From contig CAXTVM010000004.1 of assembly GCA_964247725.1 (NCBI GenBank), forward strand, positions 62,001 through 126,000: 64,000 nucleotides of DNA, read 5' to 3'. Made by a program: the position numbers and the translations under genes. The notes below the pieces were generated by a model that was not told the origin of the DNA, did not search any database, and saw only the letters and a program-made list of their open reading frames with translations. Source of the stretch: Lichenicola sp964247725 (GTDB lineage Bacteria > Pseudomonadota > Alphaproteobacteria > Acetobacterales > Acetobacteraceae). Shown here piece by piece: positions 34,755-43,686 of this stretch (position 1 is the stretch's first letter; each line of letters starts with the position of its first letter).

Positions 34755-34987
34755 GGTCCGGTGCTCCATCGCCGCCTGAAGTCGGGCGCCACCTGCGGTC
34801 GGGCCGCCATCCTGTCGCACCGACCGCGGCCTGGCGAGTGGCGGAGCACGCGGGGGGCTTGCCGGAATCCGCCGGGTGCTGTCCTTTTCTGCGGGCCGAG
34901 CAGGGCCGCCGGGTCCCCTCGACGCTGCGGCACCGAAACCTTATCCATGGCGAACGTTGCTGCCCATCATCAACCGGAGGAAACCTA

Positions 34988-35359
34988 GTGAATCACGCCG
35001 ATCTCGTAGCCAAGGTGGCGTCAGAGGCCGACCTTTCGAAGGACAGCGCCGCCCAGGCCGTCGAGGCCGTCGCCAAGACGATCAGCGAATCGCTCCGCGC
35101 CGGCGAGGAGGTGCGCTATTCGGGCCTCGGCATCTTCGACATCTCCGAGCGCTCCGCCCGCCAGGGCCGCAACCCGCAGACCGGCGAGTCGATCGCGATC
35201 GCTGCCAGCCGGGCGGCGCGCTTCCGCTCCGCCAAGTCGCTGAAGGACGCGCTGAACGCCGAGGCGCCGAAGGCGGCCAAGGCGGCACCCGCGGCCGCAT
35301 CGGCCGCCCCGGCCAAGCCCGCCGCGAAGGCGCCGAGGGCCGCCGCCAAGAAGAAGTAG
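34988..35359 (+). CDS. HU-family DNA-binding protein with Lys/Ala/Pro-rich tail
   Basis: 123 residues from a GTG, chosen because GGAGG lies 7 bases upstream and the sequence then begins NHADLVAKVASEADLSK like HU. Residues 1-90 form the HU fold, with the DNA-binding arm around ARQGRNPQTGESIAI. Residues 91-123 are a low-complexity tail of Ala, Pro and Lys ending AAAKKK, reminiscent of histone H1-like tails. A nucleoid protein, probably with extra non-specific DNA contacts. Confidence 0.9.
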   Translation: MNHADLVAKVASEADLSKDSAAQAVEAVAKTISESLRAGEEVRYSGLGIFDISERSARQGRNPQTGESIAIAASRAARFRSAKSLKDALNAEAPKAAKAAPAAASAAPAKPAAKAPRAAAKKK

Positions 35360-35372
35360 GTCCCTCCGCCGG

Positions 35373-36158
35373 CTACTGCCGGCGGAACGTCACCACCAGC
35401 ACGTCGCGGTGCGCCGGCGCATCCGGGTCGAGCGCCTGGATTGCGGTGACGCCGTGATAGACCCGCCCGTCATCCACGAAGGCGGCGTCGAGCGGGCGGG
35501 TCAGGGTGAAGCTGCCGAGCAGCCGGCGCTGCCCGTCATGGATGCTGGTGACGCCGCTCTCGATGTTGGCGCGCGCGATCAGCAGCACCAGCACCCAGTC
35601 GACGCCGTCCCGGTGCAGACCTTCCGGCGTCGGCTGGCCGTCCTCGTCCCCAGACGGCTCGATGCGGAACTGGTGCAGCTCGACGTGCCACACCTCCGGG
35701 CGGGCGCCCGGTGCCGTCAGGCCCTCGAACAGCCGGAGGCAGGTGAAGAGGATCGCGCGCAGGGCCGGGTGGCCGGCCACCGCGTCCTCGACCGGGGTGA
35801 ACCAGCGCTCGATGCCGCCGTTCAGCTCGTTGTAGTCGCGGCTCTGGTAGTGCGGCTGGTGCGGCTTGCGCTCGATCAGCCCCTGCTCCCCGGAGCCCGT
35901 GGCGGACCCCACCGCGAACACCGCGTGGCGCCGCCGCCGGTAGCGTCCGCCGTCGGCCATGTAGCGGTCGAGCCCGAGATGGTCCCAGCTGGCGGCGAAG
36001 CTGTCCCAGCGTTCCAGCGCCCGGTCGTCCAGCAGCGTGCGCATGGCGTCGGCGCCGACGAAGGCGTAGCCGTCCCGCGACAGCGTGGCGGTCAGGTCGT
36101 CGAGGGTGGGGAGGTCGTCCGGGAGGGCGGGGTCTGGCGTGCGCTCAGCCATGGGCAT
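35373..36158 (-). CDS. 2-oxoglutarate/Fe(II) dioxygenase family protein
   Basis: About 261 residues. The iron ligands appear as HRD in EGLHRDGVDW and a distal His in RVYHGVTAI, and the 2OG-binding Arg in VVTFRRQ at the C-terminus; the overall pattern matches the 2OG-Fe_Oxy_2 family, which includes free amino-acid hydroxylases. Its start overlaps the end of the MscS gene by about 14 bases, so the two are coupled. Candidate ATGs at 36152, 36158 and 36164; 36158 has AGGA at the best spacing. Substrate unknown. Confidence 0.83.
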   Translation of the reverse strand: MPMAERTPDPALPDDLPTLDDLTATLSRDGYAFVGADAMRTLLDDRALERWDSFAASWDHLGLDRYMADGGRYRRRRHAVFAVGSATGSGEQGLIERKPHQPHYQSRDYNELNGGIERWFTPVEDAVAGHPALRAILFTCLRLFEGLTAPGARPEVWHVELHQFRIEPSGDEDGQPTPEGLHRDGVDWVLVLLIARANIESGVTSIHDGQRRLLGSFTLTRPLDAAFVDDGRVYHGVTAIQALDPDAPAHRDVLVVTFRRQ

Positions 36159-38775
36159 GGACATCCTGGGTCGAGGGCGGCCGGGGTGCAGCCGGATGCG
36201 CATCGAGGAGCTGCGCCAGGCCCGGCACCACGATAGCCTTGTGCGCCTGCGGCAGCGCGATGCCCAGGCTCGCGAAACGCTCGCGCAACCGGCGGTTGAA
36301 CTCGCGCTGCACCGGCCAGCGGCCGCCGACGGTGCAGCGGACGGTGCCGCTGATCGCCACCGCATACTCGCCCAGGCTGTCGACCCCGTTCAGCGCGAAG
36401 TCTCCCAGGATCATGTCGGCGAACGGCGCCTCGCCGCGCAGGTCGGCGCCGATGGCGGTGAGCAGCCCGCACACCCGGTCGGTGTCCTCGGAGAACGCGA
36501 TGCTCACGCTCACGGCGGCGACGGCGTAGTCGCGGCTCATGTTGGCGACGGTGGAGACCGACGAGAACGGGATGATCTGGATCGCGCCGTCGCCGCCGCG
36601 CAGCCGCAGCGTGCGGATCGAGATGTGCTCCACGGTGCCGGTGATGCCGGCCACCGTGACGGTGTCGCCGACCTGCATGGCGTTCTCGACCAGCAGGAAG
36701 ATGCCGGTGATGAAGTCCTGCACCAGCTTCTGCGAGCCGAAGCCGACCGCCACGCCGACGATGCCCGCACCGGCCAGCAGGGGCGCGATGTCGACGCCGA
36801 TCTCGCTCAGCGCGGTCAGCGCCAGGATCGTCCCCAGCACCACCAGCAGCAGCGTGCGCAGGATCGGCAGCAGGGTCTGCAGCCGGGTGGCCCGCGGCAG
36901 CTGGTCGGTGTCGCGGTATCGCTCGATCTGCCGGTCGAGCGTGCCGTTGACCATCTCCCACACCGTGACGCCGACCGCCAGCGCCACCAGGATGGTGACG
37001 ATGGCCGACAGCAGGCGCCGACCGATGGTGCCGTGGGTGAAGAAGGCGAAAGCTGGGACGCCCCAGGCCTGCAGCAGGCCGACCACGCCGGCCGCGACGA
37101 GCGCCCAGGTGAGCAGGCGGCGCAGCACGGGGTAGTAGCGGTTGGCGCGCCGCTCCAGCCCGGGATGGCCCAGTTCCGTGTCCGGTGCCATGCGGAACAT
37201 GCGGTCGAGCCCGCCCAGCAGCATGATGCCGACCAGCCGCACCGCCAGGATGACGCCGTAGCTCTCCAGGAACAGGTGCAGCATCAGCGCGTAGCCGCCG
37301 CGGATCCGCGCCGCCCACACCACCCAGAGCGCCCCGTCGAAGAACAGGGCGACGATCCACCAGCGGTTGGCGATCCGGGCCAGCAGGCGGCCGAGGCTGC
37401 GTCGGCGCAGCCGCTTCGGCGGCTGCAGGCTGGCCGCCACCGGGCGCCGGACCTGCCAGATCAGCACCGCCAGCAGCACGTGCTCCGCCAGCACCACCGC
37501 GCGCACGACCGCCAGCGCCGCCTGATCCGGCAGGTCGAGGATGCGGCCGACATCGGCGATGCAGATCGCCGCCACCGGGATCGCCAGCAGCCAGCTCCAC
37601 CAGCGGGTCAGGAAGCGGGCCGTCCCGTCGCCGAGCTGCAGCAGGCGGACGCCGGGTGCCCGCGACGCCAGCACCATGTCGACCAGCAGCCAGCCGGCGC
37701 GGCCGGCGCCATACAGGTTGGTCACGGCGACGATGACCAGCTGCGCCCGCGGCGCCGCGGCGAACAGGGTGACGCCGCCGTAGCCGACCGCCAGGAACAG
37801 CGCCACCGGCAACAGCTTCAGCAGCAGCCGCAGCAGCGCGAACGGCAGCCGCCGGAACAGCCGCAGCGTGCGCCGCCGGTGCGCCGCGTCGCGCGACCGG
37901 GTCTCCGCCGGGGTCGCGCCGTAGTCCGCATCCGGCCCGGTCGCCCGTTCGAGGGCTGCCGGCCCGGGGGCCGCCGTCGCGGCGACCGGCTCCGGCGGCG
38001 GCCGCGTCGGCAGGATCGGGCTGCCCGGCAGCGCCGCGTGCGGCAGCGGCGCCACCGCCAGCACGGCGGCGGGCGGCGACGGTCCGGCCTGCACCAGCTC
38101 CGGCGGGTCGAATTCGGCGGCGTCGAACTCGGACTCCCGCTCCTCGTCGGCGATCCGGGCCTCGCGGGCGAGGCCGCGCAACGGCCGGCGCAACGCCCGC
38201 AGCAGCAGGTTTTCCACCGCCAGCGCCGCGACCATGACCGCGGCGCTGCGCCAGAGCACGTCGAACAGCGCCGCGCGGGCGGCAGGGTTGAGCAGCTCGC
38301 GCTGCAGCCAGCGGCCGCCCAGGCCGATGTCGGCGAACAGGCGGCCGAACTGCCACGTCTCGGCGACCAGCGTCCGCTGCACCAGCCCGACCTGGGCCAG
38401 CACCCCCACGGCAAGGCTGTCGGGGGCCAGGCTGATGGCCTTGGGCTTGGCGGCGGGGGCGGCCGCCGCAGGGGTCGCCGGCCCCGACGGGGCAGGGCGG
38501 GGCGGGGCGCCCTGCGCCGGCTCGTCGAGCAGCGCGCGCAGCCGGCGCCGCTGCGCGGGCGTCAGGTCGTCGAACGCGGCCCCGGCCCCCGCGGCACCGG
38601 TCCCGTCGCGGTCATGGTCGCGGCTCGGATCGGCGACGGCCGCCGGCCCGGCTTCCTGCGGGACGGCGGCCCGCCGATCCTGGGCTCGGCTTGAACCGGC
38701 CGGCCAGGACAGCATCGAGACCGTGACCAGGAATGCTGCCAGCAGGCCATGCGGGAGTCGGCTCGGCTCACGCAT
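36145..38775 (-). CDS. Large mechanosensitive channel, MscS family
   Basis: 876 residues, much longer than MscS. Signal peptide, a Pro/Ala-rich periplasmic stretch, about 10 transmembrane segments, then the MscS pore and beta domains: IGVDIAPLLAGAGIVGVAVG, FGSQKLVQDFITGIFLLVEN, then VGDTVTVAGITGTVEHI. The Gly/Ala pattern of the pore helix TM3 is clear. The size and extended N-terminus resemble YbiO/MscM-type channels that respond to osmotic downshift. A GTG at 38781 is an alternative start. Co-transcribed with the overlapping dioxygenase gene. Confidence 0.92.
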   Translation of the reverse strand: MREPSRLPHGLLAAFLVTVSMLSWPAGSSRAQDRRAAVPQEAGPAAVADPSRDHDRDGTGAAGAGAAFDDLTPAQRRRLRALLDEPAQGAPPRPAPSGPATPAAAAPAAKPKAISLAPDSLAVGVLAQVGLVQRTLVAETWQFGRLFADIGLGGRWLQRELLNPAARAALFDVLWRSAAVMVAALAVENLLLRALRRPLRGLAREARIADEERESEFDAAEFDPPELVQAGPSPPAAVLAVAPLPHAALPGSPILPTRPPPEPVAATAAPGPAALERATGPDADYGATPAETRSRDAAHRRRTLRLFRRLPFALLRLLLKLLPVALFLAVGYGGVTLFAAAPRAQLVIVAVTNLYGAGRAGWLLVDMVLASRAPGVRLLQLGDGTARFLTRWWSWLLAIPVAAICIADVGRILDLPDQAALAVVRAVVLAEHVLLAVLIWQVRRPVAASLQPPKRLRRRSLGRLLARIANRWWIVALFFDGALWVVWAARIRGGYALMLHLFLESYGVILAVRLVGIMLLGGLDRMFRMAPDTELGHPGLERRANRYYPVLRRLLTWALVAAGVVGLLQAWGVPAFAFFTHGTIGRRLLSAIVTILVALAVGVTVWEMVNGTLDRQIERYRDTDQLPRATRLQTLLPILRTLLLVVLGTILALTALSEIGVDIAPLLAGAGIVGVAVGFGSQKLVQDFITGIFLLVENAMQVGDTVTVAGITGTVEHISIRTLRLRGGDGAIQIIPFSSVSTVANMSRDYAVAAVSVSIAFSEDTDRVCGLLTAIGADLRGEAPFADMILGDFALNGVDSLGEYAVAISGTVRCTVGGRWPVQREFNRRLRERFASLGIALPQAHKAIVVPGLAQLLDAHPAAPRPPSTQDVHAHG

Positions 38776-38884
38776 CGGCACCCATCCTCACGCTGTCAGG
38801 GCCCGCCGCCCGCCGGGCGCCCGCCCGCGACCGAGTCGGCGCACCGACCACAGCGGCGGCCGGCCTGTCAACGATCGGCCCCCA

Positions 38885-39733
38885 TCACCCCTCGATCAGC
38901 GCCCGCGCCAGCAGCGTCGCGTCGTCGAGGCGATACAGCGCGTCCAGCAGCTCCAGCTGCAGCGAGCCGGGGCCGCGCGCCCGTTCCGCCGCCAGCTCGC
39001 CGGCCAGCCCGAGCAGCACGCTGCCGTGCACGGACGCCGCCATCAGCTCCGCCACCGCCAGGCAGGCGCCGATGATCGCGGTGGCGGTGCAGCCGAGCCC
39101 GGTGACCCGCGCCATCATCGGGTGGCCGTTGCCGACCCGGACCACCCGCTCCCCGTCGGTGACGAGGTCGACCGCGCCGCCCACGGTGACGACGGCGCCG
39201 GTGCGCCGGCCCAGGCGGCGGGCGGCGTCGAGGGACGCGGACACGGCGTGGGCGCTGTCGACGCCGCGCCCGGCCTCGATCCGCTGCGGCACGTCCGGCG
39301 AGGAGAGCGCCTCCAGCGCCAGGATCTCCGACGAGTTGCCGCGGATCGCCTGCGGCCGGTGCGCCAGCAGCCCCACCGCGACCTCGGAGCGGAAGCCGAG
39401 CGCCCCCACCCCCACCGGGTCCAGCACCCAGGGCGTGCCGGCGTCGCGCGCCGCCGCCGCCGCGGCCCGCATGCTGCGCGCGGTGGCCGCCGTCACCGTG
39501 CCGAGGTTGACCACCAGCGCATCGGCCACGGCGGCGAACCCGGGCGCTTCTTCCGCCGCCTCCACCATGCAGGGCGACGCCCCGATCGCCAGCAGCGCGT
39601 TCGCGGTGCTGTTGGCGACCACGACGTTGGTGATGTTGTGCACCAGCGGCACGCGCTCGCGCAGCAGGCGCAGCGTCCGCGCCACGTCCGAGGCGGTGCC
39701 GATCGATGCGTCGGGAGGCAGGGCGATCGTCAT
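38885..39733 (-). CDS. thiM: Hydroxyethylthiazole kinase
   Basis: 282 residues. Phosphorylates hydroxyethylthiazole for thiamine salvage. Segments VPLVHNITNVVVANSTANALLAIGASPCM, WVLDPVGVGALGFR and IRGNSSEILAL match ThiM, and the catalytic Cys region is GLGCTATAI. GGAGG lies 6 bases before the ATG. No other thi gene is adjacent and the leader (39734-39827) lacks the CTGAGA core of a TPP riboswitch. Confidence 0.94.
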   Translation of the reverse strand: MTIALPPDASIGTASDVARTLRLLRERVPLVHNITNVVVANSTANALLAIGASPCMVEAAEEAPGFAAVADALVVNLGTVTAATARSMRAAAAAARDAGTPWVLDPVGVGALGFRSEVAVGLLAHRPQAIRGNSSEILALEALSSPDVPQRIEAGRGVDSAHAVSASLDAARRLGRRTGAVVTVGGAVDLVTDGERVVRVGNGHPMMARVTGLGCTATAIIGACLAVAELMAASVHGSVLLGLAGELAAERARGPGSLQLELLDALYRLDDATLLARALIEG

Positions 39734-39827
39734 GCGGGACCTCCGCCGGGAGCACGGTCGAACGTTACCGGTCGACGGTCGGAGGCTGGGACCGCAAGAT
39801 GGCCGGATTGCGGTGGGGTGCTGCGCC

Positions 39828-40655
39828 ATGACGGAACGTGATCGACGGGCTGCGATGGGGTTGCGGCCCGGCCCGGCCCTGCTGCAATTGCTGCTGCTTG
39901 GGCTGGCGATCGCCGCCGGGCCGGGGGCGCGGACGGCGCGCGCGGCGCCGGCCGCGGCCGCGCCGGTCACGGTGTTCGCGGCCGCCAGCCTCGCCGACGC
40001 GCTGAAGACGATCGCCCGGCTCTGGGCGGCGGCGGGGCATCCGCTGCCGCAGCTCTCGTTCGCGGCAAGCTCGGTGCTGGCGCAGCAGGTGGCGCAGGGC
40101 GCGCCCGCCGACCTGTTCGTCTCGGCCGACGAGAGATGGATGGACTGGCTGGCCGCCCGCACGCGGCTCCGCGCCGGCACCCGCGGCGACCTGGTCGGCA
40201 ACACGCTGGTGCTGGTGGAACGGGAGGACGCGCTGCGGCCGGTGGCGATCGGCCCGGCGCTGTCGCTGCCGTCGCTGCTGGGACCCGGCGGCCGGCTGGC
40301 GGTGGGTGACCCGGCCTCGGTGCCGGCCGGCATCTACGCGAAGCAGGCGCTGACCAAGCTCGGTCTGTGGACGGCCGTCGCGGGCCGGCTGGCGCCGGCC
40401 GAGAACGTGCGCGCGGCGCTGCTGCTGGTGGAGCGCGGCGAGGCGCCGGCCGGGGTGGTGTACGGCAGCGACGTCGCCGCGGCACCTGGTCTGGCGGTGG
40501 CCGGCACCTTCCCGGACGACAGCCATCCGCCGATCCGCTATCCGGCGGCGGTGCTGACCGACAGCCCCGAGGCGGCGGCGTTCCTCGCCTTCCTGCACGG
40601 CGATGCGGCGCAGGCGGTGTTCCGCCGGGACGGCTTCACCAGCGTCGGCGGCTAG
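39828..40655 (+). CDS. modA: Molybdate ABC transporter substrate-binding protein
   Basis: 275 residues. Signal peptide (LLQLLLLGLAIAAGPGARTARAA), then VTVFAAASLADALKTIARLW, the family's first strand and oxyanion-binding Ser. SFAASSVLAQQVAQGAPADLFVSADERWMDWL and GVVYGSDVAAAP are typical of ModA. Binds molybdate or tungstate in the periplasm. First gene of modABC. An alternative ATG at 39855 would still keep the signal peptide. Confidence 0.93.
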   Translation: MTERDRRAAMGLRPGPALLQLLLLGLAIAAGPGARTARAAPAAAAPVTVFAAASLADALKTIARLWAAAGHPLPQLSFAASSVLAQQVAQGAPADLFVSADERWMDWLAARTRLRAGTRGDLVGNTLVLVEREDALRPVAIGPALSLPSLLGPGGRLAVGDPASVPAGIYAKQALTKLGLWTAVAGRLAPAENVRAALLLVERGEAPAGVVYGSDVAAAPGLAVAGTFPDDSHPPIRYPAAVLTDSPEAAAFLAFLHGDAAQAVFRRDGFTSVGG

Positions 40656-40680
40656 GGTCCCGGTCCGGCCGGGTGCCGCG

Positions 40681-41352
40681 ATGCTCGAACCCGATCAGTG
40701 GGTGGCGGTCTGGCTGACGCTGCGGGTCGGCGTCCTGGCGGTGGGCGGCGCGCTGCCGGTGGCGCTGCTGCTGGCCGCCCTGCTGGCCTGGCCGCGGCTG
40801 CCCGGCCGGCCGCTGCTCGACGCGCTGGTGCACCTGCCGATGGTGCTGCCGCCGGTGGTGACCGGCTGGCTGCTGCTGCTCCTGTTCGGCGTGCAGGGTC
40901 CGCTGGGCGCGCTGCTCTGGCGGCTGTTCCATGCCCGGCTGGCGTTCACCACCGCGGGTGCGGCGCTGGCGACCGCGGTGATGACGCTGCCGCTGATGGT
41001 GCGCACCATCCGGCTGTCGCTGGAGGCGATCGATCCCGGGCTGCTGCAGGCGGCGGCGGGGCTCGGCGCCGGCGCGCTCGACCGCTTCGTCACCGTCACC
41101 CTGCCGCTCGCCGCCCCTGGCGTGCTGGCCGCCGCAGCGATCGGCTATGCCGCCAGCCTGGGCGAGTTCGGCGCCGTGATCACGTTCGCTGCCAACATCC
41201 CCGGACGCACCCAGACGCTGCCGCTGGCGATCTACGCGGCCCTGCAGGAGCCGGGAGGCGAGCCGGTGGCGGCGCGCCTGGCCGGCGTGTCGATGCTGCT
41301 GGCGCTGGCCGGGCTGATGGTGTCGGAGCTTTTGCTGCGGCGGGTGCGGTGA
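40681..41352 (+). CDS. modB: Molybdate ABC transporter permease
   Basis: 223 residues with five to six hydrophobic helices. The coupling loop appears as AAAGLGAGALDRFVTVTLPLA, followed by GYAASLGEFGAVITFAANIPG, which is diagnostic of ModB. Starts 25 bases after modA. Its TGA is followed directly by the repeat that separates it from modC. Confidence 0.93.
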   Translation: MLEPDQWVAVWLTLRVGVLAVGGALPVALLLAALLAWPRLPGRPLLDALVHLPMVLPPVVTGWLLLLLFGVQGPLGALLWRLFHARLAFTTAGAALATAVMTLPLMVRTIRLSLEAIDPGLLQAAAGLGAGALDRFVTVTLPLAAPGVLAAAAIGYAASLGEFGAVITFAANIPGRTQTLPLAIYAALQEPGGEPVAARLAGVSMLLALAGLMVSELLLRRVR

Positions 41353-41353
41353 A

Positions 41354-41478
41354 GGAAGGCCAGGGCTCTGCCCTGGACCCGCCAAGGGCCGCGGCCCTTG
41401 GAACCCGATTCTTAAGGAATGGTGTCCAGAGGCTCCGCCTCTGGCGGGGTCCAGGGGCAGAGCCCCTGGCCTTCCTTC
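41354..41478. repeat. Palindromic intergenic repeat, copy 7, inside the mod operon
   Basis: Starts 2 bases after the modB TGA (gaaggaaggccagggctctg) and ends cccctggccttcc, abutting the modC start. Contains ccaagggccgcggcccttgg, a perfect 20-base palindrome, a central cgattcttaaggaatgg, and ccagaggctccgcctctgg. It occupies the whole modB-modC gap and replaces any normal ribosome-binding site for modC. Confidence 0.85.
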
Positions 41479-41479
41479 C

Positions 41480-42601
41480 TTGACCCTCGATCTGGCCCTG
41501 CGTCACCGATACCCCACCGGCCGCCTCTTGGACCTGGCGATATCGGCGCCGCTGCCCGGCATCGTCGGCCTGTTCGGCCCGTCCGGCGCCGGCAAGAGCA
41601 CGCTGGTCTCCGCCCTGTGCGGGCTGTTCCGGCCGGACTGGAGCGCCATCCGCATCGATGGCCGCGTGCTGTCGGGGCCGGGCGTGTGGCTGCCGCCGCA
41701 GCGTCGGCGCATCGGCATGGTGTTCCAGGACAGCCGGCTGTTCCCGCACCTCTCGGTGGCCGCCAACCTGCGCTACGGCGCCCGGCGGGCGCGAGGCGTT
41801 CCGGTCGAGGGGTTCCCGTCGTTCGACGAGGTGGTGGCGCTGCTCGGGCTGGACGCGCTGCTGCGCCGGGGCACGCGCGCGCTGTCCGGCGGCGAGCGGC
41901 AGCGGGTGGCGATCGGCCGGGCGCTGCTGTCGCGGCCGCTGCTGCTGGCGATGGACGAGCCGCTGTCCGGGCTGGACCAGGCGCGGCGGGCGGAGATTCT
42001 GCCCTACCTGGCGCGGCTGCGCGACCGGCTGCGGCTGCCGATCCTCTACGTGACGCATGCGCTCGACGAGGCGATGCGGCTCTGCGACACGCTGGCGCTG
42101 ATCGAGGATGGGCGCTGCACCGGCTGCGGCCCGATCGCCGCGATCCTGGCCGGCGCCGGCCTGTCGGAGCGGGCGGATGCGCAGGCGCTGCTGGACGGGC
42201 GGGTGACGGCGCACGACCCCGCACGCGGGCTGACGGAGGTGCGGGCGGGCGGCTTCACGCTGCGGGTCCCGCTCCGTGCGGAGGCGGTTGGGGCCGCGCT
42301 GCGGCTGGGCGTGCCGGCTGGCGAGGTGATCCTGCTCGCCGTGAACGGTCCGATGCCGGTCACAAGCGCGCAGAACGTGCTGCCGGTGCGAGTGCGTGAG
42401 ATAAGGCCGCTCGATGGGCTGGCGGTGGCGGTGGTGGTGCTGGTCCCGGGCGACGGCACCGCCGGCCCGCTGCTTCTGGCGCGGATCACCGCGGACTCGG
42501 TGCGGCGGCTGGAGCTCCGGCCCGGCCTGGACCTGCTGGCGCTGGTGAAGTCGGTCTCGATCCTGGTGGCCGGCAATGCGGGGGAGGGGCGTGATGGGTG
42601 A
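41480..42601 (+). CDS. modC: Molybdate ABC transporter ATP-binding protein
   Basis: 373 residues from a TTG directly after the repeat. Walker A LFGPSGAGKSTLV, Q-loop FQDSRLFPHLSVAANL, signature LSGGERQRVAIGRALL, Walker B LLLAMDEPLSGLD, His switch VTHALDEA, and a C-terminal TOBE/molybdate-binding domain (QNVLPVRVREIRPLDG). All of ModC is present. The start is odd: TTG without a Shine-Dalgarno, because the upstream DNA is repeat; translation may depend on re-initiation or another start. The 3' end overlaps the NUDIX gene by 8 bases. Confidence 0.9.
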   Translation: MTLDLALRHRYPTGRLLDLAISAPLPGIVGLFGPSGAGKSTLVSALCGLFRPDWSAIRIDGRVLSGPGVWLPPQRRRIGMVFQDSRLFPHLSVAANLRYGARRARGVPVEGFPSFDEVVALLGLDALLRRGTRALSGGERQRVAIGRALLSRPLLLAMDEPLSGLDQARRAEILPYLARLRDRLRLPILYVTHALDEAMRLCDTLALIEDGRCTGCGPIAAILAGAGLSERADAQALLDGRVTAHDPARGLTEVRAGGFTLRVPLRAEAVGAALRLGVPAGEVILLAVNGPMPVTSAQNVLPVRVREIRPLDGLAVAVVVLVPGDGTAGPLLLARITADSVRRLELRPGLDLLALVKSVSILVAGNAGEGRDG

Positions 42602-43244
42602 CGGACGGGAGCCGGACTGGCTGGTCTGGGCGCGCGAGGTCCAGGCGGTGGCGCAGAGCGGCCTCGCCTTCACCCGCGACCCCTATGACGTCGAGCGCTA
42701 CCAGGCGCTGACGTCGCTCGCCGCCCGCATGATGGCCGCCCGCGGCGACGGTATCGATGCCGGCACGCTGCAGGCGACGTTCGTGGCCGAGACCGGCTAT
42801 GCCACGCCGAAGGTCGACGTGCGCGGCGCCGTGTTCGATGCCGACGGCAGGCTGCTGATGGTGCGGGAGCTGGCCGATGGCGGGCGATGGACGCTGCCGG
42901 GCGGTTGGGCCGACGTCAACCAGACCGCGTCGGAATGCGCCGAGCGCGAGGTGCTGGAGGAGTCCGGCTATCGTGTGCGGGCAACCAAGCTGGCGCTGGT
43001 GCACGACCGCGCGCGGCAGGGCCACCACCCGTCGGGACCGTTCTCGATCTACAAGCTGTTCTTCCTGTGCGATCTGCTCGATCCGTCGCCGCTGCCGGGC
43101 GCCAACATCGAGACCAGCGACGCCCGGTACTGGGCCGAGCACGAGATCTCCGTGGACCTGTCCACCGGCCGCGTGCTGCCGCACCAGATCGCGCGGCTAT
43201 TCGCGCACCGCCGGCAGCCGGAGCTGCCGACTGAGTTCGATTAG
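42594..43244 (+). CDS. NUDIX hydrolase with N-terminal extension
   Basis: 216 residues. About 60 N-terminal helical residues (a NUDIX_N-like domain) precede a NUDIX fold beginning TPKVDVRGAVFDADG. The NUDIX box is present as LPGGWADVNQTASECAEREV followed by LEESGY; the first Glu of the consensus is replaced, but REVLEES is intact, so hydrolase activity is likely. The likely substrate class is ADP-sugar or a similar nucleoside diphosphate. Strong GGGGAGG is 7 bases upstream, inside modC. Translationally coupled to modC, an uncommon neighbour for a molybdate transporter. Confidence 0.85.
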   Translation: MGDGREPDWLVWAREVQAVAQSGLAFTRDPYDVERYQALTSLAARMMAARGDGIDAGTLQATFVAETGYATPKVDVRGAVFDADGRLLMVRELADGGRWTLPGGWADVNQTASECAEREVLEESGYRVRATKLALVHDRARQGHHPSGPFSIYKLFFLCDLLDPSPLPGANIETSDARYWAEHEISVDLSTGRVLPHQIARLFAHRRQPELPTEFD

Positions 43245-43302
43245 GTCTTGGCTGACCCGTCGCAGCTGGCGAAGGAGGCGAAGCCTCTTGCGCCGTGGTC
43301 CG

Positions 43303-43575
43303 TCAGATCGAGCGGCGTGGCGGTGGCATCGAAGTGGCGCCGGTGCCGCGCAGCTCGACCTCGAGCTCGGCGATCCGCTTGCGCACGCTGTCGCGCAGGG
43401 CTGGCGCCGTGTGCGCCTTCATCGAGGACAGCGTCTCGCGCAGGTCACGCAGCTGCTTCTGCTTCTCGGCCACGTTGCGGCGGATCGGCTGGTTGTCGGA
43501 GAACTGTCCCTGGAAGGCGCGCATCAATCGTTTCCCCATGCTGTCGAGCACGTTGTCCTGGAGCGCGGATCGCAC
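43303..43575 (-). CDS. Small coiled-coil hypothetical protein
   Basis: 90 residues from a GTG, or 78 from an ATG at 43539 (MGKRLMRAF). Mostly helical with heptad-like spacing (EKQKQLRDLRETLSSMK, RDSVRKRIAELEVEL), and no signal peptide. Not recognised. Stands alone between the NUDIX gene and ssuD, convergent with the former. The start is uncertain because no strong Shine-Dalgarno is present at either site. Confidence 0.5.
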   Translation of the reverse strand: MRSALQDNVLDSMGKRLMRAFQGQFSDNQPIRRNVAEKQKQLRDLRETLSSMKAHTAPALRDSVRKRIAELEVELRGTGATSMPPPRRSI

Positions 43576-43686
43576 CCTTGTCGGCCCGGCTGCACGATCC
43601 GAGCACGTCTCGCTCTTACGACATCGGCCGCCGGCTGGCCAAGGGTGTCAAGGCGCCCGGCGGGGACCATGCCGGCAAGGCCGCCG

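Noticed and set aside
34113..34988. Plus-strand ORF opposite the dienelactone hydrolase gene
   Set aside because: The minus strand has the Cys nucleophile motif and catalytic Asp/His; the plus frame is a shadow reaching into the HU leader.
39734..39827. Possible TPP riboswitch upstream of thiM
   Set aside because: No CTGAGA/ACCTGAT-like conserved core is visible in the leader; only three GGTCGA repeats are seen.
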